From NCBI GenBank assembly GCA_024336345.1, contig JANFOG010000004.1, positions 3,162,001 through 3,226,000 on the forward strand: a stretch of 64,000 nt of DNA. The letters are read 5' to 3'. The position numbers were made by a program, and so were the translations under genes. Every line of letters starts with the position of its first letter. Position 1 is the stretch's first letter. The stretch comes from Mariannaea sp. PMI_226. Its lineage: Eukaryota; Ascomycota; Sordariomycetes; Hypocreales; Nectriaceae. Under the pieces are notes generated by a model. The model was not told the DNA's origin and did no database searches. It was given only the letters and a program-made list of their open reading frames with translations. Below, one piece after another: positions 59,551 through 64,000 of this stretch.

Positions 59551-61814
59551 ATGAAACTTCCGACCGAGACTATACAACAGATTTACATCTTCCTCGCACC
59601 TCAGGATTATAACACTGCTCGTCACACTTGTCGCTCATGGTTCATTGCAAGCCTCGATCGCAGTCTCTTGGTTCGAATGTTGAAGAGGGGCGGGTGGTGG
59701 AGCAGCATGCTCCAGATCATGACTCCACTGAATATCACCCGTCTTTTAAACCTCGACCAGGAGATGATAATGAGTAAATGGATATCGAGAGAATGTAGCT
59801 TGGCAAACCTGAAGAAACCGGCACTCAAAGAAGTGGGATACACAGACTTCAGTCGTTTGGTTCCGGGAGCTGCAGTTGGCTCTGTCAATGGGCTTTGGCT
59901 TTCACTGCCAGTTCATGCGGGCGTTTTCTCCTGGTGACCCACGGGCGGATAGCGTATGTTTATGAATTGGACCATGCCCCTTCCAGCCCGAACTCTCCAT
60001 GGTCGGTCCCGTTACAGCCAAGAGAGTCCAGGGCGTCGGGTATGCTCCGGCCAGTTGCAACGGTAAGTTGTCCTCGGCAAATCATTGCTATGAGCATGTC
60101 TGCTGAGCGCTTTGCCGTTGCTATCCTGCTAGAGGGCCGGATTGGGATGGTGTGCGATATTATGGACAAGAGAGTTGGAACAGCTCAGGCTCGAACTAAA
60201 TCAGATTACACCTCCATTGAAGCTTCAGCTTGTAACATGGCCAGCTCGAACACCTCGACACCCACTCTGCACCACTGCTTGGCTAACAATATGACCAAAG
60301 CACCTCATATTCAGGATGGTCCGCGCTCTGTATACAGTGGCATCTGTCACGCTGACGACCCTCCTCGTTCAATTGCTTTGTGCTCTCAGCGAAACTGCGT
60401 GGCGTTCGGGTGCAACGCTGGTGTAGAGCTTCATTAGGTAGATGCTCTCACAAATCAGGATCTCAGCCGGTGGTTCCCGCTGGCATCGCCAAGCGACCAC
60501 CTCTACTTCCTCCCAGCCAGAAGGGGCATTGACACGGGAAATAAATTACGCCTTATCAGTTCTGCTGCAGCTCTTGGTGACCCATTGGGTTCCGTTGGGA
60601 GTATTTTCCAGGGGTTTAACACCAGGTTCTTGCGGTCTGGTAGGAACGGAGTTGTTTCGGTAATAGGACCAGGATCTGGGATACCCATCACCCATGATAC
60701 CCAGCATTTCGATGATGGGCAATCTCAAAGATCGTGCGTGAGACCACGCGATCTGCTGGACCAACAGCTGCCGGACGAAGGTCCCCGCCGAGTTTCAGCT
60801 GGAGGCGCGGATCACTACCGCGCTGTACCTTTGAGTGATGGATATCATATCCTCTTCACTGACCCGAGAACTGGAAATCTCTGTCTGGGAACCGACGCGC
60901 CGATTGGCTCTCTGAACAGACTTATCCGCAAGGTTTGGTTTCTCCCTCCATCGGCCGCGTCTTCACCATCTCCCTTGTTGTACGCGGCCGGAGCAGATAC
61001 ACGCAATGGGGTCCGCATTGCGGCGACGTTTTCAATAAGCAGTGGGGAACCTGTCTTTTCTATGTGGAACGAAGACGCATCCGCATCCACATCCTTATTA
61101 TCTTTCACTAACGGTGACGGTCCAAAGCGGAGCATTGGGACAAACAGGCAGATTGTCGTCTTCTACACCATCCCACCAGACATGTTCCATGATGTTTCAC
61201 TGGAAGGCTCTGCGACATGCCCATCTACGCTGGGCGGACTCTCCTCGCACCATGCAGGCTACGAACGCTTGCTGGAATGGGTTGAATGGCGACCTGAGGA
61301 GCACTACCGTGAGATTGAAATTTTTGGCAGTTCGTTCCAGGACAGTGCGGTTTATCCTCTTCAAATTCAAGGCCAACCCATCGCTGTTTGTGGCAACCTA
61401 GTGGAGCTCGTCCTGGATTCCGGGCCCGACATGGTACTCTGGGCCTTGAGTGCAGAAGGGTGGGCTCGGACATGGAACATGGATGTTGGGCAATCAGACA
61501 GCCTGTTCTCCCAATCCATAGTTCAAGAGGACGGAAGCTTGAGATATGTCGATCCTGACGATAATATTGTCATGGCCGACGTGGAGCCTGCTCCCACAAC
61601 GTCAGACATGGGCGAGATGGCATATTCTATCCTTGATGGGGCAGAGGGATCATCACAGGCGCACTGGACAACTCAGGAATGGAAGAGTCCCGTGGCAGAA
61701 CGATACCAGCGATTGGTGGCGGGTTGGAAAGGGGATAGGATGAGTGGCACGGTAAGCGTGGATCTAGTAGAAGAGCTGAACAGTATCACGAGGATAGATG
61801 TGGAGCTGCGTTAG
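59551..61814 (+). pseudogene. F-box gene with frameshift and in-frame TAG (pseudogene or edited gene)
   Basis: The N-terminus is an F-box (LPTETIQQIYIFLAPQDYNTARHTCRSW), as in substrate adaptors of SCF ubiquitin ligases. It is followed by about 700 residues with repeated beta-rich stretches, possibly a propeller. Two interruptions are seen. Near 59890-59896 the frame must move: the first frame stops at 59937 while the continuation (LAFTASSCGRFLLV) is in another frame. One extra base, for example in the CTTT run, would repair it, and 2264 bases plus one is exactly 755 codons. At 60435-60437 a TAG interrupts otherwise continuous coding (VELH, stop, VDALTNQDLSRWFPL). Downstream the frame is open to 61814 and ends ITRIDVELR. 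The TAG is one base from TGG, and Trp would fit. It is either a decaying gene, or a sequencing slip plus an edited stop. No further breaks are seen. Confidence 0.8.
60423..60451 (+). promoter_or_regulatory. Hairpin with the in-frame TAG in its loop
   Basis: AGAGC at 60425-60429 pairs perfectly with GCTCT at 60444-60448. Bulging C60449 extends the stem by two pairs (GT at 60423-60424 with AC at 60450-60451). The 14-base loop 60430-60443 has the TAG (60435-60437) near its middle. This is the strongest of the three hairpins around in-frame TAGs. Confidence 0.4.
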
Positions 61815-63600
61815 GGCTTTTGCTGTAACGACGAGAGGGAGAGAAGAGAAGGAGCAGAACAGACGAGGTCAAACGGAGCGACGTTAGTAATAAAGAATGG
61901 ACGCAAAAGTGGGTAGGCGAATGATGTAGTCAAAGCTGTGAGGCTTGATAACGAATCTGAGCCTTATGCAACCCCCCCTACATCCCATGCCATGCTACTA
62001 ATTACCGGGTTTATTACCGACCGTTGGACAGACCCCTCCCCCCTGGCAAGCTTCCATTCGAGTGCTAGAAGTCTCAGCCCAAGCGATAGCCGATGCCGGC
62101 GAGGCCGGTTCTACGCCGTCATAGGATCCACCCCGGAGCCGTCAGTGGGGATTGGGTGAATAATCTTCCCTCCGTAACCCTCTCAACCCTCTCTGGGGCC
62201 GGGCCCGGAGAAGAAATGCCCAGTGTCTCCAGCTGCTCTCGTCCTTGCAACTTTGAAAAAAAAACCAAGAGCAGGAGGAAATAAAAAAAGAACTTTGACG
62301 AGAAAAAAGCAACCAGGAAGAAGATCCCATCGAGGTGGGAGCTTATCAACCAAGGGGAAGGTGGAAGAACCGAGGGGTTGGTCTGGGATCTTGCGTCCAA
62401 GATCTCAGATTTTTTTCCAACCCTTTTCTCCCGTCTACCCCTTGTGTCACAGGGAGTTCATCCTGTGTGGCCCCGTTCAGGCAGGGAGCAACCCAAGGAT
62501 AAACAGGTAATGGGCATAATTAACGAGGGAGAGGAAAAGGCTGGAAATAAATCGATCGGGACCCCCCGATTTGGGTTATTTCCAGGCTTGCAATCACCGA
62601 GTTATCCCCTCTGGGATGGCTTTTGCAGAGAAGTAAACTTGTGGGTTTACTAGTTCGCACCTTGAAAATACACATAAACAAAACCCACGTTATTCCTTGC
62701 AGCTCTATTTATGATGCCAACGAATCAGAAGCTCTGATACACGCCCGCAGATACCCACCAACAAAAAACAAAAACCCACGCACATGTTCTGTTGCTACAC
62801 CCTTGATCCCGTCATCGGTGAGAGCCGCACGGTATGTTGCATGGGTCCGGTCCTTTGATTTCAGTTCCTATTATTACCTCTGATCACCTAGTCAGGAGAA
62901 AGAGACGAAAAAAATTGGTAAAAGAAGAATCACAGAAAAGTAAACAGACAAAAAAAAAAAAAAAAAAAAGAGACAAAAGTGAAAATAGACAAGGTCTTCC
63001 CGAAAGAGCCTAAACCAAAAACAACCATAACTCAAGCTCGTTGGCCGTATTCTCCATAATAACAGCATCCTCTTCCCGTTTAGTGGCTCCGGCGCATTCG
63101 GATAGTTCGCCCCAAGGAGGGAGGGTGTGGCGTTTAGACATATCAATTTTTCCCTCTTTTCACCATGTAAGTTAGTCTCCGTGGCATTATGTTAGACTAC
63201 CTGCTACTATGTACGTATTTTGCTTCTTACCTCCCCTGGAACCGGGGGTAACGGTAGAGATTTCGGCAATGTCTTCGGTTATTCCTTTCAAGCACTTTCA
63301 TATAAGTCAATATGTTTACATATTGTACATGTGTATATATATATATATATCAGCGTATGCCTCCTCCCAAGGGGCATCACAAACTGGACAAGTCGACTCG
63401 TATCTTCATCAAGTCATCGTGCTTTCATCTCCAAATCCAACCTTGTGTTGCTTGTCGTGATTTGATTTCCACAGACATATCTCATCTTTCGATCACAAAT
63501 AGTCATTGTTGTTCTTTGACTTACATCATTTCCACTTCACTTCTTCCATCTTTTATAACATCACTCCTCCTATCTCACCTATTTACTGGGTTATCCAGAC
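61815..63600. other. Intergenic region upstream of the MFS gene
   Basis: No gene recognised. It contains an A20 run (62950-62969), a short TA repeat (63333-63350) and a pyrimidine-rich leader from about 63480 to 63600. Confidence 0.5.
62950..62969. repeat. A20 homopolymer
   Basis: Twenty consecutive A residues on the plus strand in the upstream flank of the MFS gene. Confidence 0.8.
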
Positions 63601-64000
63601 ATGGAGTCGTTATCAAGAACATCATCAGCCACGCTGCCTCCTGAAGAGGATGCTGGCTCCGCCCCAGAGTTCGCTCCCATCAACCACCAGCCCAGCACTA
63701 CCACCACTCGCGCCCGCCGCCGCTCCTCTACATCTACCTCCCAGTTACACCAGCAGCAATGGCGTTTATCCAGAGAGCTCTCCCGCAAGGAGACGCGGGA
63801 TCCGGGCATGGATCTCGGTCTGCCCTACCGCACGCTCAGCGCCAACGCCAACATGGACGAGTACCGAGTCGAGGTGCCCACCGGCTCCATCCCCGGCCCC
63901 GTCATCAGGCCTGCTGGCACCATGGCAGCAACAGCGGCAGCTCCCGTGGACGGCGGCAACAAAGGGGAGAAGAGGTACAAGCTCGTCGCCTTCACCCCCA
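63601..64000 (+). CDS. N-terminus of a probable MFS transporter, cut by the window end
   Basis: The first 133 codons are present. The leader is disordered (SSTSTSQLHQQQWRLSREL; ANANMDEYRVEVPTG) and is followed by GEKRYKLVAFTP at the window edge. That last motif, normally continued by an ENPKNW-type sequence before the first membrane helix, is typical of fungal DHA1-type drug:proton antiporters and polyamine transporters of the major facilitator superfamily. No membrane segment lies inside the window, so the assignment rests on the N-terminal tail and is moderate. The ATG directly follows a CT-rich leader, with no other upstream in-frame ATG nearby. Confidence 0.6.
   Translation, partial: MESLSRTSSATLPPEEDAGSAPEFAPINHQPSTTTTRARRRSSTSTSQLHQQQWRLSRELSRKETRDPGMDLGLPYRTLSANANMDEYRVEVPTGSIPGPVIRPAGTMAATAAAPVDGGNKGEKRYKLVAFTP

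Noticed and set aside
2322..61814. Genetic code change making TAG a sense codon
   Set aside because: Several genes with intact family-typical C-termini end in TAG (transporter at 14466-14468, NEDD8 protease at 24018-24016, debranching enzyme at 43817-43819), so TAG works as a normal terminator.
1..64000. Biosynthetic gene cluster, transposon or CRISPR-like array
   Set aside because: No polyketide, peptide or terpene synthase, no transposase or reverse transcriptase remnant, and no regularly spaced repeats were seen.

Overview
The window is nuclear DNA from a filamentous ascomycete. Gene content and order, short introns (about 50-120 bp) with GTRNGT donors and CTRAC-type branch sites, and CT-rich leaders point to Sordariomycetes, most likely Hypocreales; the genus cannot be named from sequence alone. 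Density is low, about 17 protein genes in 64 kb. No tRNA, rRNA, CRISPR array or intact transposon was recognised.

Layout. 2.3-4.4 kb (+): unknown protein with two RRM-like segments and an in-frame TAG. 4.9-6.6 kb (-): chromodomain/AT-hook protein. 8.0-9.6 kb (-): secreted tannase/feruloyl esterase. 11.5-14.5 kb (+): large multi-pass ArAE_2/FUSC-type transporter. 16.0-16.5 kb (-): small secreted four-cysteine protein. 19.2-25 kb is the densest block: PAM17 (+), UBA4 (-), SLX9 (+) and a DEN1/SENP8-type NEDD8 protease (-). 28.1-31.0 kb (-): nuclear-looking disordered protein with a C-terminal coiled coil and an in-frame TAG. 32.5-33.7 kb (+): membrane-anchored gamma-glutamylcyclotransferase-like protein. 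34.7-36.0 kb (+): NAD-dependent glycerol-3-phosphate dehydrogenase. 39.0-43.8 kb (+): glycogen debranching enzyme. 44.9-45.8 kb (-): Cys-rich single-pass membrane protein. 45.8-56.0 kb is gene-poor, with one doubtful Q/N-rich ORF. 56.0-58.8 kb (+): CSC1/TMEM63-type channel. 59.6-61.8 kb (+): F-box gene with a frameshift and an in-frame TAG. 63.6 kb to the end (+): N-terminus of a probable MFS transporter.

Functional links are limited. UBA4 (Urm1 activation), the NEDD8 protease and the F-box gene (SCF adaptors work with neddylated cullins) all concern ubiquitin-like modification. Glycerol-3-phosphate dehydrogenase, the debranching enzyme and the CSC1-type channel relate to osmotic and carbon-reserve physiology. 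The rest looks like ordinary mixed fungal gene order.

The most notable observation is that three unrelated genes (2.3-4.4, 28.1-31.0 and 59.6-61.8 kb) each carry one in-frame TAG, never TAA or TGA, with clear coding on both sides. In all three the TAG lies in, or at the 3' edge of, a short potential hairpin loop. Sexual-stage A-to-I mRNA editing in Sordariomycetes turns UAG into UGG, so these are candidate edited 'premature stop' genes. Point-mutation decay, sequencing error and, for the first gene, alternative splicing remain open alternatives.
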